Origin: Conoideocrella luteorostrata
Taxonomy: Eukaryota; Ascomycota; Sordariomycetes; Hypocreales; Clavicipitaceae
Reading direction: 5' to 3'
Assembly (NCBI GenBank): GCA_032433595.1
Contig: JASWJB010000128.1
Coordinates: 46,267-110,266 of the forward strand
DNA length: 64,000 bases
In this document: one piece after another, positions 48,017 to 58,561 of the stretch
Numbering within the stretch: the first letter of the stretch is position 1
Layout of the letters: each line of letters opens with the position of its first letter
Position numbers and translations under genes: made by a program
Notes under the pieces: generated by a model
Databases searched by the model: none
Told to the model about the DNA's origin: nothing
What the model saw: only the letters and a program-made list of their open reading frames with translations

Positions 48017-48670
48017 TTAAGCAGCAATGGTGACCTCGACCTCGACACCGGCATCGATGTTGACGATGATCTGCTTGACAACCTCGGTAGGGGCGTGAAG
48101 ACTGCGGAGGACGAATTAGTAAACTGTCCGTCTGTTTCTAATATAGCGAGGATAATAACGCCCCCTCTCGTTTCCTGTTCAAAGCCGCCGAACAACAAAG
48201 ACAAAACACCAGAGGAGAGGAGGGATGGGAAGGGTAAAACGTACTCGATGAGACGCTTGTGGATGCGCATCTCATAGCAGTCCCAGGTCTTGGAACCCTC
48301 ACCGCAAGGAGTTTTACGGGTGGTGATCTTGAGGATCTGGGTAGGCAGACGGACGGGTCCCTTGACGCGCAGGTCCTTGCTCTTGGCGCGCTCGAGGATC
48401 TCGGTGCAGACCTTCTCGAGGACGTTGACCTTGCGGGAGGAGAGGGTGATGCGGATCTTGTGGGCCTTCTATTGAAGGGTGAGCAATCGCAAGTTAGTAA
48501 ATTTTGTATTTCAATCATGTAGAGTAACGGCTGGATAGCTCTTCCGCGAATTTGGCCGATGCCTTCACTCGAGTTCCACGGTCCATGAGAGGAAAGATAT
48601 CGGGCGAGACGGGGGGGGAATCACATACGGGCGCCTCGCCAAGATCCTTGTCAGCCTTGTTGTAAGACAT
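48017..48670 (-). CDS. RPS20: 40S ribosomal protein S20 (uS10)
   Basis: Structural protein of the small ribosomal subunit head. Three exons, 48670-48629, 48468-48245 and 48101-48017, encode 116 residues. The start is [14 protein letters not shown], then [20 protein letters not shown]. The uS10 signature [20 protein letters not shown] is intact, and the end is [20 protein letters not shown]. Introns are 160 and 143 nt with GTATGT and GTACGT donors. The second donor must fall inside the GAG codon (GA|GTACGT) to give [12 protein letters not shown], matching the family. No snoRNA boxes are evident in either intron. Upstream lies a tandem TACGGAG array shared with the divergent CUE3-like gene. Confidence 0.96.
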
Positions 48671-49337
48671 TTTTGTTGATTTTTTTTTTTTATGGATATT
48701 ACTGGTATACGAAGAAAATAATCTTGGTCCTTCACGACTCGAACGCGGGGAAAGCTGCGACGTATCGGCAAAGTGATGAAGGCTTGGATTGATGTTGAAC
48801 GAAGAATGTGAAATATCACCCACGAAACTTTTTGGTGGGGGTTCGGCTCGACTGGTGGTGGGTATTTTCGGATTTTCTTTTGCGCAGCATGGTAGGGCTT
48901 TTCCGTGGGCGGCTAGACCCCAAGTGGGAGTGCGATTTTGGGGTTTGAGAGCTGATTGGCTGATGATTTGGGTGGGACTGTAGAGGAGGAACGTATCTTT
49001 AGCTACGGAGTACGGAGTACGGAGTACTGTTTTTTGTAGTTAGAAGTGCCCCCGTACGGAGTACAGAGAACAGAACTCAAGTACCTCCAGGCAGTTAGGA
49101 CCACCTGCGGAAGGTGCCTGCAGACCCTCAATGGAGACTCAGGATGATTCATCCGGGCAATGGAGGCATGATGACATTGAATAAAACCCATTCTGTTGCC
49201 TACATTTGGTGGTGAAGTCTTGGAACGAATCCGTGGATATTTCTTTGATCAATGCACGCGGTTTTTCCGGGGGCGACTTTTTGCGCTTTCACTGCTTTCT
49301 ACCCGCATCGTTCGTTGAATTGTCCGGTATAGCAGGC
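48671..49337. promoter_or_regulatory. Divergent promoter region, RPS20 / CUE3-like gene
   Basis: It holds the densest 9-mer cluster of the window: a tandem array at 49004-49027 and another exact copy at 49055-49063. The part next to RPS20 is C/T-rich on the minus strand, as is common for fungal ribosomal-protein leaders. Confidence 0.5.
49004..49027. repeat. Tandem array of heptamer TACGGAG (three units)
   Basis: Three contiguous TACGGAG units end with TAC. This is the only triple array of the dispersed motif in the window. Confidence 0.9.
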
Positions 49338-51421
49338 ATGTCGACACTTCCGCCGCTGGCACCTTTCCCCAAGGCCTCATGGCAGACACAGCTGGGCGCG
49401 GCGGAATGGAACGCTCTGATACTAGCATGGCAGTCACTATGTCAGGCCTATCTCCGTCTGTCCGATGAGGAATTCATGCAAGCAACCAGCAGCCATGCCT
49501 CCCTCGTCACATTTACATATACGTTTGTACGGGAGACGGCCTTGACACCACCACCGTCGACAACAACAACACTTCTACGGCCTGTTTTTCACCTTGCCTC
49601 ACGGCTTTTGAGGCTCCTGAGTCCAAGTCCACAGAAACTACTGGATTATTCATTTCTCGGAGACTTTGCGAGGATGTACCCCAAGAAGCGCACATCGAGC
49701 CTCGTTGCCGACCTCTTCAGCAGACGTGCCTCGGGGACGGTTATCGAGGCATCGCTCACGTCCCTCAAGAAGCTGCTCATTCCTCAGCTGGACTCTGGCA
49801 TCAAGGGCGACTTAAAGCTAGTTGAGTCGAGCCTGGTCACTCTGAATCCTCTTCTGCATGCCTCGCCCCATGCGTGTACCCTGCTGCTGGCGGGGTCTGA
49901 CTTCTTCGACGGCCTGGTTACGTGCTTCAAGGTGATGAACCCGCCATTACGGAAGGCCATCATCGCGACTACTTATCTGTGTGTACTTGGGATGACGGAG
50001 TCTGAGCCTCCAAAATGGTCGATGCTGAACGATCATCTGTTTGCTTTGAACGCTGTCGCGGATGCTCACAAACAGGGTCCCCTCAACGTGAATGACTCAC
50101 TCGTGGCGGAGCTTGTCACCGAGACACCATTGCTGAAGGTTCTTCTGCGAAGAGCTGAAGCCCATGATGCTGCGACGGGTAGCCTGAGAAAGAGGATTAC
50201 TGCTTTGGAGTCTTTCAAGAAAGGACCGATGACGAGACCGAAACGCCTTACTCGGAGAAAGATCGACAAGGGCAAAGACAAGGTCACAAATGAGCAAGTA
50301 AAAACAGAGATGCATGTTCATCGCATGAGCCAGATCACGCAGGTGCAAGACCTGTTCCCAGACTTGGGGACCGGGTTTGTATCGAAGTGCCTGGAGGAGT
50401 ATGGAAATGATGTCGAGCAAGTTGTAGCTAATTTACTTGCTGAGTCCTTGCCACCACACTTGGCTACGGCGAATAGAAGCGAGCCATTGTACGTTACTTT
50501 TTTTTTTTTTTTTTTGGGCTCATGAAGTGCATTTTACAACTGCAGTATTCATTATTCGATAATTCACGAGATTTATGCTAACTTACTTACAGATCTTCAC
50601 ATGAGGATATTCCTCAACATCCAGATCTTGCGCCCCGATCAACCCCACCACCACAAGTACCGACCAGGCGGAACATATATGATGACGACGATTTTGATCG
50701 CCTAAGTGCTGATGTATCCAAAATTTCATTCGGAAAGAAACCGCAAAAGAACGCAGACGAACTCCTCCAAGATAAATCCACAGCGCCGAACAAGGCTGCC
50801 ATCATGTCTGCTCTCGCGGCATTTGATTCCGACGATGATGAGCGCGACGACACATATGACGCGGCGGATGTCGGTGGCACTGTGGATACAATGAACCAAG
50901 AAGCCGATGGAGCAAACGATGGAACCGAGGAAGTTCTTTTCCGGGCCTATCAGATGGACAGCAAGTCATTTGACCGGGGTGCCGGCACCCGGAGGGACAA
51001 TACGCGTGCCAGGTTGAGAGAGGAAACGGGCATGACAGACGAAGCTATCGAGGGTTGGGCGGTCATGCTAGCTAGAAATCCTCAACAAAGGAAGAGATTG
51101 GAAGCCAAATACTCCTTTGCTGGACAGCAGGCACAGTTGGAGCGCACCGCCTGGAGAGCCAGTCCGGCTGGCTCAGGAACCGAAGACAGTGACTTCGATG
51201 GTGTTGGTGGCAGGGGTGGTGGTAGAGGAGGTAGAGGAGGCCGCGGAGGCAACAGAGGCCGTGGACGGGGTGGCCGTGGAGGCAACGTCGCAGGTCCAAC
51301 TGGTGAGAAGGAAACCGAAGCAGCCAGAAGAAATAAGGAGGCACACAAGGGCTCAAGGGCAAACCATAATAGAAGAGATGGTCGAGCCAGGAAGATGGCT
51401 CGCGGCGGCTTTGCGGGTTGA
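49338..51421 (+). CDS. CUE3: CUE-domain protein of the ASCC2/Cue3 (Rqt3) family
   Basis: Ubiquitin-binding subunit of the ribosome-quality-control trigger (RQT/ASCC) complex, which splits stalled, ubiquitinated ribosomes with the Slh1/ASCC3 helicase. Two exons, 49338-50488 and 50593-51421, encode 659 residues from MSTLPPLAPFPKASWQ; an open upstream stretch was not used. The helical N-terminal ASCC2-like domain covers about 1-240 (SFLGDFARMYPKKRTSSLV, LLLAGSDFFDGLVTCF). The CUE domain at about 330-375 has the characteristic FP and LL motifs (QVQDLFPDLGTGFV, VEQVVANLLAESLP). The C-terminal third contains NIYDDDDFDRL, a conserved EEVLFRAY block and an RGG-rich tract (about 575-605). Intron 1 carries a long T run. 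Its stop is 14 bp from the convergent neighbour's stop. Confidence 0.9.
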
Positions 51422-51435
51422 GAAGGCGGAACGCT

Positions 51436-54377
51436 CTAATTTCCGGTTCTCTTGCGCTTTGGCTGGTCACCGATGTATTCTGGTGAAAGCATGCGTCCAT
51501 CATCCATGTAGATGGATTTCCTCTTTGGCGCTGACCCCATAGCGGTAGCTGTAGTCTGAAGAACATCATCACGAAATTCGGGTCTATCGGAAACGGCTCC
51601 CATGTCATCGATGTCAAGCGTCTGTGGATACGGACTTGTGACTTGGCCTAGAAAAGGCGAAGCAGCTGTGACACCGAATGCGGGTGAGCCTGCGGTCATC
51701 ACAAATGAGGATCCTGTGGCCTCCACGCCTGTGCCTCCTCGATGGTAGTCTCGAGGGGTAGCTAGCTCCGATACATTTTCAATCGATGTCAGGTCATTAT
51801 CCGCATCGCCTCTGTAATTAATCATGCTCTGCATCGAAACGCGTGAACTGCGTCGACTGTCCAGATAAGTCCTTCTATCGTAGCAATGTCGACACGACGG
51901 GTAAACTGCGAGTCTGTCTGCGTCGTCCCTTGTCTGCGGCAGCTTAGGACGAGTCTGCAACCCACACTTTTCCTGGATATCGTCGAGAATATCGACCGCA
52001 GGCGTGAAGAAGGTGATCCGAGGACCAGGGCCCCAGTACTTATTACGGCCCCAAAGCTGGCCGTAGAGACAGTTCGTCTCTGCATCAACAATGGCCGCAC
52101 CGCTGTCTCCTTCGACTCCGATGCCTCCTCGGATCCAAGAGTCTTCGCCGATACTCCACGGAGCCGCGGGCTCTTCCACGAACCATTCTCGCGTAGCTTT
52201 CCCAGTGCCGTTCTCCTCGCCACTAACGTAAGCCGGACTTTCGCACACCAGGCCGCGCTGAAAGCCAGACGTTCGACCGCTGGATATAACATTCGCGCCG
52301 GCCACAATGCCACCAAATCGGGTGCAGACAGACTTCACTAGGGGCTCCAAAAATGGTGCTTGGGTCTCTGATGGGAATCGGCGGAGAATGTTTGCACGAT
52401 TACTCGCTGAAGTTGCCGTATTCGATGAGATGAGAGCCCAATCCGTAATGACTAGAGGAGAGTCTAAATCGTTGTCTTCCCAGTATGGATCATGAGATAT
52501 CCGAGTGGTCTTCAAATCCAGACCAGAAGTCACCGTGACTCTCCCCAAGCTGAAATTGCTCTCCTCGGAAAGAGCATCGTGCCCTTGTCCCAAGCACGGT
52601 CCCCTATCCTGAGGCGAGGGATGCTCTACGTCTACCGTCGAAAGCATCTGATAGGCATTCAAGAATGGGTGAGAATTCACTAGCCAATACGCTCCACCAT
52701 TGACATCCAAACACGGCCCCAAAGTTGCCGTGCTCTCTGCCGCGAGTCCGTCCCCTCTTACGCCCACACTATCCCCCATGCAAGGCGTAGAGAAATGATA
52801 CGGATTCCTTGCAGAGCTCACAATATCGTCGGGCAACTCACGAGTCAAGCCTCTTGCCCAGCGAGCAGCACGACTGATCTGCCCCACGGAAAACACAAAC
52901 GATACCAGGGGTTTAAATTTCTCGGGTAGTAGGTCTGTCACGTGTCCAGCAATAATGATCTTCCTGGTGCGGGAAAGCATGGCGGTGGTCATGATGCAGA
53001 TGCGGCGGGATTGGGGGGTTCGTCCGCGCGTGCAAGAGATGACGTGACGCGGGCCAGACCACTTGGGAATAAATTCGACAAGGAAGGGGAGAATGGCATG
53101 TTCAAAGATAAGTGGGAAGCTTGCTGCTTCGGCAAAGCGGGAGGCGCGAGAGCGAACGAGGTTGGTTGGCGAGTCTGCTGTGCGAGGGGCGCCTTTGAGG
53201 ATGAATTGGTTAGCGAAGCATAAATGAGATATCAAGGGGAATAAGTAGAGGTCAAGAGCGTATACAAACCACCATTTTTTCGACCCTTCTTCTCAACAAC
53301 ACTACACAATTGTTCCTGGCACCGCTTCTTTGCCGCCCTCACAGCTATGACCTCCCTCCCCACAGCCTTGAACTTGTTATCTGTATTCATAGTCTCCTTT
53401 GCAGGCTGCAACCCCAAATTCAGTTGTTGCTGTTGTTCAGACCGAACAAGCGGCTTGTCAACTTCATCCTCCACTGGCAGCAGCGGCGGCAACTCCCACT
53501 TCTTGATGGCGTCCTTTCCGCAACAGTCTGGGTGCTCTACGGCAATATGCGTCGCTAATTCTCGCTTACTCTGAAAGGGTTGCTCAGAGCACTCCAGCAC
53601 AGGACATATAAGCAGATGCTCCGCCTTGACATGCCTGGCCAGGTCTTTGCGCGAGGTGAAACTTGCGTGCAGACAGCCATCCCAACTACAGGCATGGATA
53701 TGGACCGCCTGAAAATGCGTTTGGAGATCTGCGTCGTTTTGGAAAGACAACTGGCATTGGGGTCCTAGGCACACGAGTTGCTGGTTGACAGCTACACCGA
53801 ATGCGCCGCATCGTCTGTCCTGTTCTGAGCTACGTGCTTTGTTTCCCAATGGGCTCGGACACCATGAGCGGCGAGAACCCAGCATTAATGACTCACTGCT
53901 GTCGGTGAGAACAGGAGAAAACGTCGAGCCTGCTGATGATGAGGAGGAGAGGGCATCGACACTGAATGTTCTGAGGTCCTCGGAGGGGAATGCATTCGGC
54001 TGAGGGTGATGCTGATGTTGGTATGGTGCGAGGTTGCTATTACAGCCAACATGATCGTGGTATTGTGGCTGAGAAAAGGAGCTCTCGAATAGAGGATGAG
54101 TAGATAGATGATTCGTCGCACCACATAAGGATATTAGCGGAATGTTGGTTGTATTTATCCATTGGTGAACATTGTCGGGCACCAATTGCGGGATATTAAT
54201 GTTTTCTAATTCGTTGGATCGGTCTACGTCTTCCGGGTTTAAGCAAAAGCCACCATGGTGGCGGCCAACGAAGGTGCTTTCGCGTCCGTATCCTAGCCCG
54301 AACGACGATAAGTGCATGGAGTCCGGGCTGCGAGCCGACGGGAGGCTCCGATGGCGGGGCCGGGTCGGTTGATTCAT
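51436..54377 (-). CDS. C2H2 zinc-finger protein with C-terminal trypsin-like (GDSG) region, function unknown
   Basis: Two long open stretches are joined by a 77-nt intron (53269-53193, GTTTGT donor, GCTAACC branch-like site). Exons 54377-53270 and 53192-51436 give 954 residues. The N-terminal ~210 residues are low-complexity. C2H2-type fingers follow at about 215-300 (CLGPQCQLSFQNDADLQTHF, then CSWDGCLHASF with KDLARHVKAEH, and CPVLECSEQPF with RELATHIAVEH). The second part has a conserved-looking block (FEHAILPFLVEFIPKWSGPRH) and, at about residue 729-736, EGDSGAAI in the setting of a chymotrypsin-fold active-site serine (Ser733), followed by YGQLWGRN. I could not identify the His and Asp of a triad, so activity is unproven. 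The C-terminus is basic (PKRKRTGN). Confidence 0.75.
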
Positions 54378-56029
54378 CTCCAACGTCTGTGGAGGGGACC
54401 GTCACGGTACAAGAAGAAATAGAGGTTGTTCAACGAAGAACAAAGGCGCTGTATGCTTGAACGGGAGGAATGACAATGAAGACGGAAGGCGCACGATAAG
54501 AAAACCTTGGATGAGCGGGATTTGCATGCATGGAAGGAAGGGGTCGGGAAAGAGCTCCCAACCAACAACTGCGTGACCTTGGGCATTCGGTGCTCGTCCG
54601 AATTGAAGAAATGGTTGCCTTGCAGGGATGTGGCTGCCTACCGGGCGAACCACTGGGCTACACTCAGCCATGTCTTCTCCTACAGCTACTTATTTTTACC
54701 TTTTACGCTTACTAAATACATGCGGAAATTTATAAATAGAGAGAACCAGGAATGGCTGGTCCTCGTTCTCCAGCAGGGTACAACCGGCCACAATAATGCA
54801 AACCTACAAACTGAGATGAGTTCATGAGTAACGAAAAAAAGAAGAGAAAAGATGAAGAAACAGAAAAAGACTTCCCGTAAGCGCGTACCACGGCCCCGAC
54901 TCGCAGTCGCCTCTAAAATTCATTCTAGCACACGCTTCGAATTCCTCGCACCTGCTTACACCTCACACAATACCGCATGAAGGTAGCAACGAAGGCCTAT
55001 ATGTCTCTAATGCTTTTGCCGTGGATGAGGGCGCTTACTTCCGATATCGATATCTGGCTGAGAAGATGCTCAACCACTTGATCTATTATAACTTGGCCCT
55101 TACCCGTGCTGGGTGACCTGCAGGACCAACGGCTCAGCCTCAACGTTCCCCGGCGCTGTCTACTTAGCTCGGGTCTTGTATGAGACGGCAAGCAACAGAC
55201 GAGAATCTGTCCGCACCTCTACCATCATGGCGACCAACGATGCCATCGATAAATATGGAAGCCCGCCACAACTTTTGCAGACCTTTGCGGACACCAAAGA
55301 CTCCATTTTGGAGAAGACAACAACAATTCACGACAGACAGTGCGCACTTCTCCACAGCATCGCAAGCTCTTTACCCCAGATTCGGGGCCACATTTGACGG
55401 CGCCATGGAAGCCATTGCTCGAGACAATGACTAACGTAGCTTGAGAATGAGGCTGTTTCTTTTTTTCTTACTTGCATCGTAAGGTATCGTCTAGCTCCGA
55501 GCTACGTGAGGCGTCCAGCAAGGTCAAGCAGGCAATCACACCTACATCTCGCAAGGTTTGGGCACCCCGCCGGTCCTCAGCACGATTAGTAACCTTGATC
55601 AAAGGAAGTGAGAGTAGATAACCACAACAAATAGGTAATAAATAAATACAAAGCCTATCTTTGAAGAATTTGGTCAGTGACACTTAATGTTAAAGTCTCT
55701 AAACAACACCAAAATTTTTGAGTACATGTAGTGTGTCGCGGGAAAAGCGCACCTGCAATGCGCATAACATTAAAAATGGAACTAGGCCCTTGCACAAGCC
55801 CGGCATCTCGTACGGCTACAAAGCCTATGCTAGCTCTTTGGCTAATGGCGGCACAGGCAATATCGGTACGGGCAACTTGGCGATGAGTTATAGCTAGCAA
55901 CATGAGATGGAAGAATAATTCTGTGAATAATAACAGCTATTCAGCAAAGAGAGCCGAAAGTTGAAGCTGTTAGTCTCTAGCGTACGTCTTCTAGCTAAGA
56001 TCAATTCCCTCCATTCTAAGATTGCATTC

Positions 56030-56060
56030 AGCAGCAGCAGCAGCAGTAGTAGTAGTTGTT
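56030..56060. repeat. Trinucleotide repeat (CAG)n/(TAG)n
   Basis: CAG units are followed by TAG units, giving a continuous trinucleotide pattern in non-coding DNA. Confidence 0.85.
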
Positions 56061-56634
56061 GTTGAGGAGTAAAACATTTCACACAGTAGAAAACAAGAAG
56101 TCCTCGTGCCCTTGAGTAAACCTACACACATTTCTTATTGTAAGGAGGACTTGCAAACTTAGCCAGCGCATCAACCAAATAACAGCGTTTTTCCCCGACA
56201 GACGTGCCCGGATGTGTTTGGGTTTGGTTTTAATTCGCTCTGCCCATGTTGTCTGAGACACGGCTCTCAAGGTCCTTGTGGTAACATTCGGGAGACTTGT
56301 GGAAGAGGCAGGTTGAGAAGATCGGATCGAGTATTCCATCCCGCGGATGACACATATCCTCCAGTGCATGCTGCGCCTGAAAAGTGTTTTTCAAGGACAG
56401 GATGTGCGAAAAAAAATTGACGGACGCTGCGGTCGAGTGGGGAGTGTTCGTAATAAAGCTAAATTTGGAGGGAAGGAAGGCCTTATTTCGGTAGCCACTC
56501 TTAAGTACATTGAGTACATTGACTTTAGCGATGAAAGGCCGGGCTCTATCAGGGATCCTGGTCTAGCTGACCGGGAGTTTACCTCGCCGAGAGGAAGATA
56601 ATAATGATGAAGATTACGTCCCATTTTCGAGTTT

Positions 56635-57036
56635 GTGGTTGGGCGTCTAACACAATACGCTCAGGACGATACCTGGGAGGACGATGACCAGCTATGGTTT
56701 AATTTATTGGCAACTTGTGAAATCAGCAAAGAGCTAAAGCTTGCTATTATAGAACCTCTCTTTAGGAGCATTCATCTTGCGGAGTCTTGCCTATATTGGG
56801 TGCAAGACAGCACTAAAACACTCTATCTTGGACTGGACATGATTCAGGCGGCTTCTCACGCGCGAGAAATGGAAATTCGACGAGCACAACTGCACTATAT
56901 AAGGCTACGAACAGCAGAAGACTTGCTCACTGTAGAGGTTCACGATGTTCGCGACAAACTGGCGGGCAGAGTTGAGCATCTTGTCGGTAGCGAGACGAAG
57001 TCGAGATGGCAGAGACGCTCAAGCAATGTCTCTTGA
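56635..57036 (+). CDS. Orphan open frame, possible gene fragment
   Basis: About 133 codons are open with coding-like composition and predicted helices (QLWFNLLATCEISKELKLAI, MEIRRAQLHYIRLRTAEDLL). There is no ATG at the beginning (the frame opens at a GTG), no recognised domain, and no clear splice partner upstream. It ends just before the synthetase relic on the other strand. A remnant of a helical protein or a mis-split exon are both possible; function cannot be stated. Confidence 0.3.
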   Translation: MVGRLTQYAQDDTWEDDDQLWFNLLATCEISKELKLAIIEPLFRSIHLAESCLYWVQDSTKTLYLGLDMIQAASHAREMEIRRAQLHYIRLRTAEDLLTVEVHDVRDKLAGRVEHLVGSETKSRWQRRSSNVS

Positions 57037-57096
57037 CAGTGAGGGGAGATTAAATAAACAATGTGAGTGCCGCTGTCAGATCTCTTTGATGCAAAT

Positions 57097-58377
57097 TTAG
57101 TAGTTTCTTTGTAGCCAACACACGATGCAGTCACCAAGTGTATGGACAGCCTTCTCCGCCTCATAAAAATCGCGGATTCAAACCGCAAGATCTGCCCACC
57201 TTGCAGTCGTGGTATTTACGCAGTGAAAGTAGCCTTCCAGCTGCGATCCATGCTGTTCAAGGCCGAATCCGGCCAAATCGAGAATTATCTTTGCCACATC
57301 CTCTACTGGCACCCAGTCGACCACGTCCAAGACGCCGCCGAGATCCCGAGGAAGAAGGCCGAGGTAAACAGAACTGGCGATGAGACTGGGAAGCCATTCA
57401 TGCGGATTCCATTTCCCCTTCTGGCCTCTAGGGCCGGTGATTTGCCCGTTGCGAATGGACATGCTGGGTATGCCAGACGCCTCAGAGGCCGCATCCAGGA
57501 CACAGCTACCGGCGACCTTGGATTGACCGTAGCCCATCTACGCAAGGGAGAGGTCTGTGAGGCAATGTTCCGGAACACTGGCCACTGATTCCCAGTAGCT
57601 TATTGAGTTGGCGGCTGATAAGAAGATGATAGGGACGTTCTTCAACGCCGCATACGAGAAGTCGACGAGGTTTCGTACGCCTGCCACTTGTGGCTCGAAA
57701 GACGAGAGGCTCATATTGTAGTTGACAGGCCATGCATTATGCATGATTCTGTCGATAGTTGCAAGAGCTTCTTTGTACTTTGCGCTTCATAGACCCAGAT
57801 CCGGCCGCGACATCTGAGCACTAATGAACTTCACCTTGCCGAAATCAGTGCCAAGACTTCGCGAGTTGCTTAACCCTGGCTGTCGGGACTTTCCGCCATC
57901 CTTTTCACGGTTCAGAGCCCAAATGCATTGGGTATGAGGCGATTTGCAGAGACGATCTAGCGGATACGTGCCGGGTGCCCCGGTTGAACCCGTGAGCATT
58001 ACTGTTTGCCCGTCTGAGCTAGGAAGTGGCTTTTGTTCTCGAGGCCGAGTAGGTAGGTCCGTCGCATATGTGAATACGAGACTTTGTAACAGGGATGTAC
58101 TCTTATCAACTCCTTCTTGTTCCCGTTTATGTTCGATTTCGCATGTGCCGTCGTTCTTCAGGAAAGCGTGGAACAGGTAATGTGCCAATTTCCCAGGCGT
58201 CGGATTTGCGTACATTGTCTTGGGCGCCACCTCTTTAGCTGCGGACTCGAGACCAGCAACGGCGATACTACTACTCCTCAGAGCTCTTGTGATGCTTAGC
58301 ACTTGCAGGGGATTTACGCCGGCACCAAAAAAGTCGCTGTCCGGCGCGAGATCTTTTGATGCCAGTGTTAGCTGCAT
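57097..58377 (-). pseudogene. Broken carrier protein-thioester reductase fragment of an NRPS-like or PKS enzyme
   Basis: In one minus-strand frame, interrupted by stops, the translation shows a carrier-protein region (LAPDSDFFGAGVNPLQVLSI) followed by an NAD(P)-binding thioester reductase. The reductase shows TGSTGAPGTYPLD (the GxTGxxG motif), IMHNAWPVNYNMSLSSFEP with GVRNLVDFS, GYGQSK (the YxxxK motif), IRNGQITGP and VDWVPVEDVAKIILDLAG. In intact enzymes such a module loads an acyl group on the carrier serine and releases it as an aldehyde or alcohol. Here the attachment serine (DSL motif) reads NPL. In-frame stops lie at 57787-57789, 57538-57540 and 57178-57180. No adenylation or ketosynthase region is found upstream; another frame is open at 58271-58561 (ATG at 58561) but is unrecognised. 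It is a truncated relic. Confidence 0.85.
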
Positions 58378-58561
58378 CCAACGCCATGATGGACCCCAAC
58401 ACCGTGCTCACGCTCGTAAAATCAAGTGGTGCTCCATCCACCGTGTTGATTCTAACATGGCGATCCGGGTTCTCAAGCATAGCGAGCCCTCTTCGACCCA
58501 GACTGGCCCAGGCGTCTTTGTGGCCTTTCCCGCCAAAGAATCTTTCAGTCTGCCAAGGCAT

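Larger units (their letters stand above)
54378..57096. other. Gene-poor region with short orphan frames and a CAG-type microsatellite
   Basis: No confident gene. A plus-strand ATG at 55227 begins a 56-codon frame (MATNDAIDKYGSPPQLLQTF) that I cannot place. The plus-strand frame at 56635-57036 is annotated separately. 55430-56000 is mixed, weakly AT-rich DNA without motifs. Confidence 0.45.

Noticed and set aside
48725..48755. GACTCGAACGC, resembling a tRNA B box on the minus strand
   Set aside because: The required T-stem pairing is absent and the site lies in the RPS20 leader.
58271..58561. Open frame ahead of the reductase relic as the missing adenylation or ketosynthase part
   Set aside because: Its translation (PWQTERFFGGKGHKDAW and following) matches no adenylation or ketosynthase motif I know, and it is in a different frame; left outside the pseudogene.
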